This document shows positions 7,296 to 16,294 of a stretch of DNA of 64,000 bases, in pieces; positions within the stretch are counted from its first letter, which is position 1, and every line of letters starts with the position of its first letter. This DNA comes from Streptomyces toxytricini (lineage in GTDB: Bacteria; Actinomycetota; Actinomycetes; Streptomycetales; Streptomycetaceae). A program made the position numbers and the translations under genes. The notes under the pieces are model-generated. The model saw only the letters and a program-made list of their open reading frames with translations, had not been told where the DNA came from and ran no database searches. The DNA lies in NCBI RefSeq assembly GCF_014649915.1, contig NZ_BMTY01000004.1:123624-187623 (forward strand). Direction: 5' to 3'.

Positions 7296-10200
7296 GTGGC
7301 GGCGGCGCAGACAGAACGGACAGCCGGGAAGAGGCCGCAGGACGACGGGCCGCAGGAGAAGGGCCCGGGCTGGGCCAGGCGGCTCACGGCGTACACGTGG
7401 CGGTACAAAGCGAACGTGCTCCTCGCGCTCGGCTCCTCGCTCGCCGGCATGGCCGTCACGGCCCTCGTCCCGCTCGTCACCAAGGTCATCATCGACGACG
7501 TCATCGGCGACCAGAGCAAGCCCATGGCGCCCTGGGCGGGCCTGCTCGTCGGCGCGGCGCTGCTCGTCTACGCGTTCACCTACATACGCCGCTACTACGG
7601 CGGGCGCCTCGCCCTCGACGTGCAGCACGACCTGCGCACCGACATGTACGCGACCATCGCCCGGCTCGACGGCCGCCGCCAGGACGAGCTGTCCACCGGC
7701 CAGGTCGTCGGCCGCGCCACGAGCGACCTCCAGCTCATCCAGGGCCTGCTCTTCATGCTGCCGATGACCGTCGGCAACTTCCTCCTCTTCGGCATATCCC
7801 TCGGCGTCATGCTGTGGCTGTCGCCGCTGCTGACCCTGGTCGCGCTGCTGATGGCGCCCGCCCTGTGGTTCATCGCCGAGCGCAGCCGCAAGCGGCTCTT
7901 CCCCGCCACCTGGTGGGCGCAGGGCCAGGCCGCCGCCGTCGCGTCCGTCGTCGACGGCGCCGTGACCGGCGTCCGCGTCGTCAAGGGCTTCGGCCAGGAG
8001 GAGCAGGAGACCGCCAAGCTGCGCGACGCCGGCCGCCGGCTCTTCGCCGGCCGGCTGCGGACCATACGCCTGAACTCCCGCTACACCCCCGCCCTCCAGG
8101 CCGTCCCCGCCCTCGCCCAGGTCGCCATGCTGGCCCTCGGCGGCTGGATGGCCACCCGCGGGCAGGTCAGCCTCGGCACGTTCGTCGCCTTCTCCACCTA
8201 CCTCGCCCAGCTCGTCGGCCCCGTCCGCATGCTGGCCATGGTGCTCACCGTCGGCCAGCAGGCCCGCGCCGGCGCCGAGCGCGTGTTCGAGCTCGTCGAC
8301 ACCGAGCCCTCCATCCGGGAGGGCGCGCACGAGCTCCCCGCCGACGCCCCCGCCACCGTCGAGTTCGACGGGGTCGTCTTCGGCTACGACCCCGAGCGGC
8401 CCGTCCTCGACGGGTTCTCCCTCACCGTCCGCGCCGGCGAGACCGTCGCCGTCGTCGGATCCTCCGGCTCCGGCAAGTCGACGCTCTCCCTCCTCCTGCC
8501 CCGCTTCTACGACGCCGACGGCGGCGCCGTCCGCGTCGGCGGGCACGACGTGCGGGACCTCACCTACGACTCGCTGCGCGCCGCCATCGGCCTCGTCCCC
8601 GAGGACTCCTTCCTCTTCTCCGACACCATCCGCGCGAACATCGCCTTCGGCCGGCCCGACGCCACCGACGAGGAGATCCGGGCCGCAGCCCGGGCCGCGC
8701 AGGCGGAGGGCTTCGTCGAAGCCCTGCCCGCCGGGTACGAGACCAAGGTCGGCGAGCAGGGCCTGACCCTCTCCGGCGGCCAGCGCCAGCGCATCGCCCT
8801 GGCCCGCGCCATCCTCACCGACCCGCGGCTGCTGCTCCTCGACGACGCCACCTCCGCCGTCGACGCCCGAGTCGAGCACGAGATCCACGAGGCGCTGCGC
8901 GCCGTCATGGCGGGCCGCACCACCCTGCTGATCGCGCACCGCCGCTCCACGCTCGCGCTCGCCGACCGGATCGCCGTCCTCGACCGGGGGCGCCTCGCCG
9001 ACATCGGCACCCACGAGGAGCTGGAGCACCGCTCCGCGCTGTACCGGCGGCTGCTGACCGACCCGGACGCCCTCGCCGCCGGCTCGCCCCGCACCGCCGA
9101 CGCCCCGGGGGCGTCGGCCGGCTACGAGCGGGACTTCGAGAGGGACATCGAGCTCGAAGCCGAGATCGACGCCGAGCCGGTCAACGCCAAGCGGCGCGTC
9201 GCCGGCGGGATCACCCCCGAGCTGTGGCGCCGGCAGGATGACGGCTCGCAGAAGGCCGGCGCGCCCACCGCCGCGGCCGCGGCCGGCGGGCCGGGGGCGG
9301 TGTTCACCATGGCGGGCGCCGTCGGCGGGATGCCGGCCACGCCCGAGCTGCTCGCGAAGGTGGCCGCCCTGCCGCCCGCCGACGACGAGCCGGACGTCGA
9401 CGAGTCCCGCGCCGCGGGTGCCGAGTCCAGCTACAACCTGCGGCGCCTGCTGCACGGCTTCTGGGCGCCGCTCGCCCTCAGCCTCGGGCTCGTCGCCGCG
9501 GACGCGGCCGCCGGGCTGCTGCTGCCCGTCCTGATCCGGCACGGCATCGACCAGGGCGTCGAGCAGGCCGCGATCGGCGCCGTCTGGGCGGCCTCGCTGC
9601 TGGCGCTGGCCGTCGTCGTCGGCCAGTGGGCGGCCCAGTTCGCGGAGACGCGGATGACGGGCCGGACCGGCGAGCGGGTGCTGTACGCCCTGCGCGTGAA
9701 GATCTTCGCGCAGCTCCAGCGGCTCGGCCTGGACTACTACGAGCGCGAGCTCACCGGCAAGATCATGACGCGGATGACCACGGACGTGGACGCGCTGTCG
9801 ACGTTCCTGCAGACCGGGCTGGTCACCGCCGTCGTCTCCGTCTTCACCTTCCTCGGGATCCTCGTCGCCCTCGTCGTCATCGACGCCGGCCTCGCCCTGA
9901 TCGTCTTCGCGACCCTGCCGGTCCTCGTCGTCGGCACCGTCTTCTTCCGCCGCAAGTCGGTCGTCGCGTACGAGCTGGCCCGCGACCGGGTCAGCCTCGT
10001 CAACGCCGACCTCCAGGAGTCCGTCTCCGGGCTGCGGATCGTGCAGGCCTTCCGCCGGCAGGGCGCCGGGGCGGTCCGCTTCGCGGAGCGCAGCGACGCC
10101 TACCGGCAGGCGCGGGTGCGCGGCCAGTGGCTCATTTCGGTCTACTTCCCGTTCGTGCAGCTGCTGTCCTCGGGGGCGGCCGCGGCCGTCCTGATCGCCG

Positions 10201-11177
10201 GTGCGGGCCGGGTCGAGGCCGGCACGCTGACGCTGGGCGCGCTGGTGGCGTACCTGCTGTACATCGACCTGTTCTTCGCGCCCGTCCAGCAGCTGTCCCA
10301 GGTCTTCGACGGATACCAGCAGGCCACGGTGTCCCTCGGCCGGATCCAGGAGCTGCTGCGCGAGCCGACCGCGACCCCGGCGCCCGCCGACCCGCGCGAG
10401 GTGCGGGAGCTGCGCGGCGAGATCGCCTTCGAGGACGTCCGCTTCGCGTACGGCACCGCGCAGGAGCGCGGCGAGAAGACCGACGCGCTGGCCGGAATCA
10501 GCCTGCGGATACCCGCCGGGCAGACCGTCGCCTTCGTCGGCGAGACCGGCGCCGGCAAGTCGACGCTGGTCAAGCTGGTGGCCCGGTTCTACGACCCGAC
10601 GGGCGGCCGGGTCACCGCCGACGGCGCCGACCTGCGGGAGCTGGACCTGACGGCGTACCGGCGCCGCCTCGGCGTGGTCCCGCAGGAGCCGTACCTCTTC
10701 CCCGGCACGGTCCGCGACGCGATCGCCTACGGGCGGCCGGACGCGAGCGACGCCGAAGTCGAGGCGGCGGCCCGCGCGGTCGGCGCGCACGACATGATCG
10801 CCACCCTGGACGGCGGCTACCTGCACACCGTCGCGGACCGCGGCCGCAACCTGTCGGCCGGGCAGCGCCAGCTGATCGCGCTGGCCCGCGCCGAGCTGGT
10901 CGACCCGGACGTGCTGCTGCTCGACGAGGCCACCGCCGCGCTCGACCTGGCCACCGAGGCGCAGGTCAACCGGGCCACGGACCGGCTCGCGGGCAAGCGC
11001 ACCACGCTCGTCGTGGCGCACCGGCTGACCACGGCCGCCCGCGCCGACCGGGTCGTCGTCATGGACCGCGGCCGCGTCGCGGAGGACGGCACGCACGACG
11101 AACTCCTCGCCCGCGGCGGCCGGTACGCCGAGCTGTGGCGCACCTTCGTCGGGGAGGACGAGCCCGCCGCCGCCTGA
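7296..11177 (+). CDS. Fused heterodimer-type ABC exporter (TMD-NBD-TMD-NBD)
   Basis: A 1293-aa protein fusing two type IV ABC exporter halves. Half 1 has a six-helix membrane domain (about 25-330) and an ATPase with Walker A GSSGSGKST, signature LSGGQ and Walker B LLLLDD. A low-complexity acidic/Ala linker (about 600-720) leads to half 2, with Walker A GETGAGKST, signature LSAGQ and Walker B VLLLDEAT. NBD1 has Asp in place of the catalytic Glu while NBD2 keeps it, the asymmetry known from heterodimeric exporters with one degenerate ATP site. I chose the GTG at 7296, which has GGGGAGG upstream; upstream in-frame codons encode only Arg-rich sequence. Substrate unknown; lipid or drug export is typical. 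Confidence 0.9.
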   Translation: MAAAQTERTAGKRPQDDGPQEKGPGWARRLTAYTWRYKANVLLALGSSLAGMAVTALVPLVTKVIIDDVIGDQSKPMAPWAGLLVGAALLVYAFTYIRRYYGGRLALDVQHDLRTDMYATIARLDGRRQDELSTGQVVGRATSDLQLIQGLLFMLPMTVGNFLLFGISLGVMLWLSPLLTLVALLMAPALWFIAERSRKRLFPATWWAQGQAAAVASVVDGAVTGVRVVKGFGQEEQETAKLRDAGRRLFAGRLRTIRLNSRYTPALQAVPALAQVAMLALGGWMATRGQVSLGTFVAFSTYLAQLVGPVRMLAMVLTVGQQARAGAERVFELVDTEPSIREGAHELPADAPATVEFDGVVFGYDPERPVLDGFSLTVRAGETVAVVGSSGSGKSTLSLLLPRFYDADGGAVRVGGHDVRDLTYDSLRAAIGLVPEDSFLFSDTIRANIAFGRPDATDEEIRAAARAAQAEGFVEALPAGYETKVGEQGLTLSGGQRQRIALARAILTDPRLLLLDDATSAVDARVEHEIHEALRAVMAGRTTLLIAHRRSTLALADRIAVLDRGRLADIGTHEELEHRSALYRRLLTDPDALAAGSPRTADAPGASAGYERDFERDIELEAEIDAEPVNAKRRVAGGITPELWRRQDDGSQKAGAPTAAAAAGGPGAVFTMAGAVGGMPATPELLAKVAALPPADDEPDVDESRAAGAESSYNLRRLLHGFWAPLALSLGLVAADAAAGLLLPVLIRHGIDQGVEQAAIGAVWAASLLALAVVVGQWAAQFAETRMTGRTGERVLYALRVKIFAQLQRLGLDYYERELTGKIMTRMTTDVDALSTFLQTGLVTAVVSVFTFLGILVALVVIDAGLALIVFATLPVLVVGTVFFRRKSVVAYELARDRVSLVNADLQESVSGLRIVQAFRRQGAGAVRFAERSDAYRQARVRGQWLISVYFPFVQLLSSGAAAAVLIAGAGRVEAGTLTLGALVAYLLYIDLFFAPVQQLSQVFDGYQQATVSLGRIQELLREPTATPAPADPREVRELRGEIAFEDVRFAYGTAQERGEKTDALAGISLRIPAGQTVAFVGETGAGKSTLVKLVARFYDPTGGRVTADGADLRELDLTAYRRRLGVVPQEPYLFPGTVRDAIAYGRPDASDAEVEAAARAVGAHDMIATLDGGYLHTVADRGRNLSAGQRQLIALARAELVDPDVLLLDEATAALDLATEAQVNRATDRLAGKRTTLVVAHRLTTAARADRVVVMDRGRVAEDGTHDELLARGGRYAELWRTFVGEDEPAAA

Positions 11178-11209
11178 GCCGCCCCGTCCTCGGCGCCGAG
11201 CCCGCCCGC

Positions 11210-11247
11210 GCCCCCCGGAACTTGCGCCGAGCAACCTTCCGGGGGGC
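11210..11247 (+). terminator. Stem-loop after the ABC exporter gene
   Basis: An 11-bp perfect stem (GCCCCCCGGAA pairing with TTCCGGGGGGC) encloses a 16-nt loop, starting 33 bp after the exporter stop codon. There is no T-tract, as is common for Streptomyces terminators. It ends about 80 bp before the next start codon, so it separates the two transcription units. Confidence 0.6.
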
Positions 11248-11327
11248 TCGTGCGTCGTACGTCTGTGCGCGTCGCGTACGGGGGTACGGGTGGGGCGCGC
11301 CTGCGTTCCGGGGATCGGGGGACTGTC

Positions 11328-11732
11328 ATGGCACGGGAGCGCGAGGGGCGGGGCCTGGGGGCCCTCAGGGCGGGGGCGGCGCCCGCGGTGCTGCTGCTGT
11401 GTGCGGCGGGTCTGCTGGCCGCCCCGCCCGCGTCGGCGGCGGCGACCGGCGGCTGTGCGGGCAAGCTGGTGAAGTCCCTGCCGTTCGCCGGCGGCGAGGT
11501 GCGCGTCTACAAGAGCCGTACGCAGGCCTGCGCGGCCGCCGTGGCCGCGGCGCCGGGCACGCGCCGCCCGATGGCGGTGTCCGTCCAGCCGCGCGGCGGC
11601 GTCCCCCTCCGCGATACGGGGCAATTCACCCGCTATGCCGGACCTGTCACGGTCGGGGCGATCAACCGCTGTGTGTATGTAAAGGGGAGCATCGGGGCCG
11701 GATCGGCCGAGTCCGGCTGGATCCTCTGCTGA
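11328..11732 (+). CDS. Small secreted protein
   Basis: A 134-aa precursor. After a basic start (MAREREGRG) there is a hydrophobic core (AVLLLCAAGLLAA) and a likely signal-peptidase site after PPASA, leaving a mature domain of about 95 residues. The mature part has four cysteines (GGCAGK, TQACAA, NRCVYV, and a C-terminal WILC), which could form two disulphides. No known domain is recognised. The ATG was chosen because the upstream codons only extend the Arg-rich leader. The gene stands alone between the exporter and the S37 peptidase. Confidence 0.7.
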   Translation: MAREREGRGLGALRAGAAPAVLLLCAAGLLAAPPASAAATGGCAGKLVKSLPFAGGEVRVYKSRTQACAAAVAAAPGTRRPMAVSVQPRGGVPLRDTGQFTRYAGPVTVGAINRCVYVKGSIGAGSAESGWILC

Positions 11733-11816
11733 GGCTGCGTCCCAACTGGGTCTGGTCAGCAGCGCGTTGACCCCGCTAGGTTCACGGGCGACCGCAGTGA
11801 ACAAAGGGGAGGGTGA

Positions 11817-13280
11817 ATGCGCAAGACGCTTGGCCGGCTGTTGCCGCTCGCTGTGCTGATCGGCACCATGGGCACGGCCGGCTTGACGGCCCAGGCGGCC
11901 ACCGCCGCGGAGCCGGCCGCCGCGGCGCCTGCCACCGCAGGGCAGGCCGCGGCCGCGGACATCAAGGACCGGATCCTCGCCGTTCCGGGCATGAGCCTGA
12001 TCGAGGAGAAGCCGTACGCCGGCTACCGGTTCTTCGTACTGAACTACGAGCAGCCGGTCGACCACCGGCAGCCGTGGAAGGGCACCTTCAAGCAGCGCCT
12101 CACCCTGCTGCACAAGGACGAGTCGCGCCCCACGGTCTTCTTCACCTCGGGCTACAACGTCAACACCAACCCGCGCCGCAGCGAGCCGACGACCATCATC
12201 GACGGCAACCAGGTGTCGATGGAGTACCGGTTCTTCAACCCCTCCCGGCCCGACCCGGCCGACTGGTCCAAGCTCGACATCTGGCAGGCCGCCAGCGACC
12301 AGCACCGCATCTTCACCGCCCTGAAGAAGATCTACACCAAGAAGTGGATCTCCACGGGCGCGAGCAAGGGCGGCATGACGGCCACCTACTACGAGCGCTT
12401 CTACCCCAGGGACATGGACGGCGTCGTCGCGTACGTCGCGCCCAACGACGTCGTCAACGACGAGGACTCGGCCTACGACCGGTTCTTCGCGAAGGTCGGC
12501 ACCAAGGAGTGCCGCGACCGGCTGAACGCCGTGCAGCGCGAGGCCCTCGTCCGCCGCGGCCCCCTGGAGGCCAAGTACGCGGCCGCCGCCGCCGAGAACG
12601 GCTGGACCTTCAACACCGTCGGCAACCTCGACAAGGCCTACGAGGCCGTCGTCCTCGACTACGCGTGGGCGTTCTGGCAGTACAGCCTGCTCGCCGACTG
12701 CGGCTCGATCCCGGACGCCAAGACCGCCTCCGACCAGGAGATCTGGGACTCCATCGACGCGATCTCCGGCTTCTCCGCCTATGCCGACCAGGGCCTGTCG
12801 ACGTACACGCCGTACTACTACCAGGCGGGCACCCAGCTCGGCTCGCCCGACATCAAGCAGCCCCACCTCAAGGGCCTGAGCCGGTACGGCTACCAGCCGC
12901 CGCGCAACTTCGTGCCCCGCGACATCCCGATGGCCTTCCAGCCGGCGGCCATGGCGGACGTCGACAACTGGGTGAAGAACAACGCCAACCGGATGCTCTT
13001 CGTCTACGGGCAGAACGACCCCTGGGGCGCAGAACCGTTCCGCCTGGGCTACGGCGCCCGCGACAGCTACGTCATGACCGCACCCGGCGCCAACCACGGC
13101 GCCAACGTCTCCCAGCTCCGCGACGGCGACCGGGCGCTGGCCACCCAGCGGATCCAGGAGTGGGCCGGTGTCGCCCCGGCCGCAGCGGCCCTCGACGCGG
13201 GCCGCACCGCCCCGCTGGCCAAGCCGGACGCCCTGCTCGACAAGCAGGAACTGCCGCGCGAGCACCAGCTGAGGCCGTAA
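11817..13280 (+). CDS. Secreted tripeptidyl aminopeptidase, peptidase family S37
   Basis: A 487-aa exported serine peptidase. The N-terminus is a Sec signal (MRKTLGRLLPLAVLIG with cleavage after the AQAA region). The nucleophile lies in STGASKGGMT, Ser183, matching the S37 (PS-10) consensus GxSxGG. The C-terminal FVYGQNDPWGAEPF and PGANHGANVSQL segments supply the Asp and His expected of the alpha/beta-hydrolase triad. The family removes tripeptides from the N-terminus of secreted proproteins or nutrients in Streptomyces. Length is normal. The start has AAAGGGGAGGG just upstream. It converges with the GH3 gene. Confidence 0.9.
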   Translation: MRKTLGRLLPLAVLIGTMGTAGLTAQAATAAEPAAAAPATAGQAAAADIKDRILAVPGMSLIEEKPYAGYRFFVLNYEQPVDHRQPWKGTFKQRLTLLHKDESRPTVFFTSGYNVNTNPRRSEPTTIIDGNQVSMEYRFFNPSRPDPADWSKLDIWQAASDQHRIFTALKKIYTKKWISTGASKGGMTATYYERFYPRDMDGVVAYVAPNDVVNDEDSAYDRFFAKVGTKECRDRLNAVQREALVRRGPLEAKYAAAAAENGWTFNTVGNLDKAYEAVVLDYAWAFWQYSLLADCGSIPDAKTASDQEIWDSIDAISGFSAYADQGLSTYTPYYYQAGTQLGSPDIKQPHLKGLSRYGYQPPRNFVPRDIPMAFQPAAMADVDNWVKNNANRMLFVYGQNDPWGAEPFRLGYGARDSYVMTAPGANHGANVSQLRDGDRALATQRIQEWAGVAPAAAALDAGRTAPLAKPDALLDKQELPREHQLRP

Positions 13281-13314
13281 GCGGCACCCCGCGGGGGCGC
13301 GGGCCGGCGTGCGG

Positions 13315-15174
13315 TCAGCCGTACGCCAGCCCGTGCCCCAGCGGGTAGCGGCCCGGCACCGGCACGGGCAGCCGGCCCGCCGGCCGCGCCGCACCGGTGA
13401 CCACCCGGGCCGCCGCCCGCATCTCCACGTCCGACCAGGTGTACGTGGCGAGCTCCGCCGCGCAGGGCGGCAGCCGGGCCGGGTCGTAGGGGTTGCGGAG
13501 CGCCACCACGACCACCGGCACCCCGGTGGCCAGCAGGTCCACCACGAGCTTCCGCTGCGGACTCTCCCCCTCCGGGACGTTGTACGTGCACACCAGCACC
13601 GCGGCGTTCCCCGGGGCCGCCGCCACCGCCCGGGCGGGCGGCGCCGCCGTCGCCCGGCAGCCCAGCGCCGCCAGCTCCCGCGCCAGCACGGCCGTCGGAG
13701 GGCCCGTGGTGGCACTGGGCGAGGCCGGGTCGATGCCCGTCACCAGCACCGCGGGCGCCGCCGACGCGTCCAGCGGCAGCAGCCCCACCGGGTTGGCCAG
13801 CAGCGTCGTCGTCCCCGCCGCGATCTCGTCGGCGGCCGCGAGGTGCGCCGCCTTCCCCACCACGTCCGCCGTCTGCCCGGCCGCGGTCTGCGGCCGGTCG
13901 AACAGGCCCCGGCGCGCCTTCATTTCGAGGATCCGCAGAACCGACTCGGCGATCCGCGTCTGCGTCAGCTCGCCCTTCTCCACCGCCTGCACCACGCTGC
14001 GGAACGCCAGCCCCAGGTCCGGCGGGTTCAGCAGCTGGTCGCAGCCCGCCTTCAGCGCCAGCACCGGCACCCGGTCGTCCCCGTACTTCTGCCGCACCCC
14101 CGCCATGTCCAGGGCGTCGGTGACGACCACGCCCCGGAAGCCCAGCCGCTCGCGCAGCAGGCCCGTCACGATCGGCCGCGACAGCGTCGCCGGATCCCCC
14201 GACGGGTCGAGCGCCGGGAAGACGATGTGCGCCGTCATCACGGCGTCCACGCCCGCCTCCACCGCCGCCCGGAACGGCGGCTCGTCCCACTCCTCCCACT
14301 GCGCACGGGTGTGCCGCATCACCGGCAGGCCGACGTGGCTGTCGGTCTCCGTGTCGCCGTGCCCGGGGAAGTGCTTGGCCGTCGCCGCGATCCCCGCGCC
14401 CTGGTAGCCGCGCACCTGCGCCGCGACGAGCGCGGCCACCGCCTGCGGGTCGGAGCCGAAGGACCGCACCCCGATCACCGGGTTCGCCGGATTGGTGTTG
14501 ACGTCCGCCACCGGGGCGTAGTCCTGCCGGATCCCCATCGCGGCGAGCTCCGTGCCGGCGATGCGCGCCGCCCGGCGCGCCTCCGCCGCCGCAGGGGTCC
14601 GGCCGGTGCGGGCCCCCAGCGCCATCGCCCCCGGGAACAGGGTCGCCGGCTTGCCGATGCGGGCCACCGCCCCGTGCTCCTGGTCCACCGAGAGCAGCAG
14701 CGGAATGCCCGCCCCCGAACCGGAGGCGGCCTGCTGGAGGCCCGCCCCCAGCTCGGCGACCTGCTGCGGGCTGCGGGTGTTGTGCGCCCAGGAGAACAGG
14801 ACCACGCCGCCCAGGTGGTAGCGGGAGACCAGCTCGGCCGCGGTGCGGACCCCGAACAGCTCCTGGTTCTTCGCCGCGTCCGCGGGATCGGGGTCGGTCG
14901 CGGAGTGCCCGTAGGCGCGCGAGACGAACAGCTGGCCGACCTGCTCCGTCAGGCTCATCCCGGCGACGGCCCGCCGCAGCGCGGCCAGGTCGGGGGAGGG
15001 GCCGGGGGCGCGGTCGCCCGGGCGGGCGTCGGCGGGGCGGGCACCGCCGCCGTGGGCGGAGCCGGAGCCCGTCGGCGAGTCGCGTACGGCGTACGCGGCC
15101 GCCCCGGCGGCCGTGGCGGCTGCGGCCACGGCGGCCGCGGTGAGCAGGGACCGGCGTGAAGTGGGGTGCGGCAC
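13315..15174 (-). CDS. nagZ: Glycoside hydrolase family 3, NagZ-type beta-N-acetylhexosaminidase
   Basis: A 619-aa protein starting at GTG 15174, where a twin-arginine signal begins (TSRRSLLTAAAVAAAA); upstream codons are Arg/Cys-rich and unlikely to be translated. The catalytic barrel carries the NagZ hallmark KHFPGHGDTETDSH (about 267-279), whose His-Asp dyad serves as acid/base. The nucleophile Asp lies in VVVTDALDMAG near residue 352. A C-terminal GH3 domain follows (LVCTYN to LPVPVPG). NagZ enzymes release GlcNAc from muropeptides or chitobiose; Tat export implies an extracellular role in wall turnover or nutrient scavenging. The subfamily is clear; the physiological substrate is inferred. 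Confidence 0.88.
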   Translation of the reverse strand: MPHPTSRRSLLTAAAVAAAATAAGAAAYAVRDSPTGSGSAHGGGARPADARPGDRAPGPSPDLAALRRAVAGMSLTEQVGQLFVSRAYGHSATDPDPADAAKNQELFGVRTAAELVSRYHLGGVVLFSWAHNTRSPQQVAELGAGLQQAASGSGAGIPLLLSVDQEHGAVARIGKPATLFPGAMALGARTGRTPAAAEARRAARIAGTELAAMGIRQDYAPVADVNTNPANPVIGVRSFGSDPQAVAALVAAQVRGYQGAGIAATAKHFPGHGDTETDSHVGLPVMRHTRAQWEEWDEPPFRAAVEAGVDAVMTAHIVFPALDPSGDPATLSRPIVTGLLRERLGFRGVVVTDALDMAGVRQKYGDDRVPVLALKAGCDQLLNPPDLGLAFRSVVQAVEKGELTQTRIAESVLRILEMKARRGLFDRPQTAAGQTADVVGKAAHLAAADEIAAGTTTLLANPVGLLPLDASAAPAVLVTGIDPASPSATTGPPTAVLARELAALGCRATAAPPARAVAAAPGNAAVLVCTYNVPEGESPQRKLVVDLLATGVPVVVVALRNPYDPARLPPCAAELATYTWSDVEMRAAARVVTGAARPAGRLPVPVPGRYPLGHGLAYG

Positions 15175-15184
15175 GCGCCGGACC

Positions 15185-16171
15185 CTACTGCCGCACCGCG
15201 CCCCCGCCGCCGAGGACACGGCCGGGGTCCCCCGGACGGGGCCCGGGCACCGGGCCTTCCCGTACGGCGCCGTCCTGGGCGGCCCAGTGGTCCCGGAGCG
15301 TCCACACCGCCTCGGTGATCGCCGGGCGGCGGGCGGCTCCGGCGCGCCACAGGGCGTACAGGCGGCGCACCGGACCCGGCTCCAGCGGCACCGACACCGC
15401 ACCCGGCGGCAGCGCGCCGGTGCCGAGGCGGGGGACGACGGCCACCCCGAGTCCGGCGGCGACGAGGGCGACGATCGTGTGGTTCTCCTCCGCCACGTGC
15501 GCGACGTCCGGCTCGAAGCCGGCCGTGCGCAGCGTCCGCACCAGCCAGTCGTGGCAGACGCGGCCGGGCGGCTGGCACACCCACCGCTGCCCGCCGAGGT
15601 CTTCCCGGCGGACGGCGGCCCGCCGCGTGAAGGGGTGGCCCTCGGGAACGACCAGGTCGCAGCGGTCGTGCCCGATGAGCGCCTGCTCGACGCCGTCCGG
15701 GGCGGGCAGCGGCGCGATGTCCCAGTCGTGGGCCACGGCCAGGTCCGTCACGCCGCGGGCCACCAGGTCCACCGACAGGTGCGGGTCGACCTCCGTCAGG
15801 CGTACGTCGAGCCCGGGGTGGCGGCGGGCCAGCTCGGCCAGCACGCCCGGCAGCAGCCCGCGCGCAGCCGAGGCGAACGCGGCGACGGTCAGCAGCCCGC
15901 CCGGCTGCCCCCGGCGCTCCTCCAGGGTGGTCTCGGCCCGCTCCACGATCGCCAGCAGCTCCCGCGCGGTGTCGGCCAGGTGCCAGGCCTCCTCGGTGAG
16001 CGCGACCCCGCGGCCGCGCCGCTCCAACAGGGTGGTCCTGGTCTCCCGTTCGAGCTTGGCGATCTGCTGCGACACCGCCGAGGGCGTGTAGCCGAGGGCG
16101 GCCGCCGCTGCGGCGACCGAGCCGTGGACGGAGACGGCGTGGAGGGCGCGCAGCCGGGAGAGGTCGAGCAT
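15185..16171 (-). CDS. LysR-family transcriptional regulator
   Basis: A 328-aa LTTR. Residues 1-62 form the LysR winged helix (MLDLSRLRALHAVSVHGSV, recognition helix GYTPSAVSQQIAKLERE). Residues about 90-300 form the periplasmic-binding-like co-inducer domain. A start three codons upstream (16180) is also possible. It is transcribed divergently from an EamA-family transporter, with two direct repeats in the 120-bp spacer, so it probably controls that transporter and itself. Its 3' end lies 10 bp from the GH3 start codon, on the same strand. The co-inducer is unknown; amino acids or related metabolites are plausible given the transporter family. Confidence 0.88.
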   Translation of the reverse strand: MLDLSRLRALHAVSVHGSVAAAAAALGYTPSAVSQQIAKLERETRTTLLERRGRGVALTEEAWHLADTARELLAIVERAETTLEERRGQPGGLLTVAAFASAARGLLPGVLAELARRHPGLDVRLTEVDPHLSVDLVARGVTDLAVAHDWDIAPLPAPDGVEQALIGHDRCDLVVPEGHPFTRRAAVRREDLGGQRWVCQPPGRVCHDWLVRTLRTAGFEPDVAHVAEENHTIVALVAAGLGVAVVPRLGTGALPPGAVSVPLEPGPVRRLYALWRAGAARRPAITEAVWTLRDHWAAQDGAVREGPVPGPRPGDPGRVLGGGGAVRQ

Positions 16172-16215
16172 GCCGACCATCGTAGGCAGGGCGCCCGGAC
16201 CCCCGCCCGGCCTGC

Positions 16216-16269
16216 GGAATCGTCACGGATGCTTCATCCATTGCGGAAGGAATCGTCGCTGGTGCTTCA
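16216..16269. promoter_or_regulatory. Two 21-bp direct repeats in the LysR/EamA divergent promoter
   Basis: Copies at 16216-16236 and 16249-16269 share GGAATCGTC at the left and GCTTCA at the right and agree at 18 of 21 positions. The centre-to-centre spacing is 33 bp, about three helical turns. They fill the space between the divergent lysR and eamA starts and are the natural candidates for LysR binding. Function is inferred from position. Confidence 0.55.
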
Positions 16270-16294
16270 CGGTTCCCGCGCCGATGCTCAAGGC

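Noticed and set aside
6528..13715. A 2395-codon open frame on the minus strand
   Set aside because: It is antisense to the ABC exporter and the S37 peptidase, is dominated by Arg/Gly/Val shadow composition, and has no domain. Long antisense frames are expected at this GC content.
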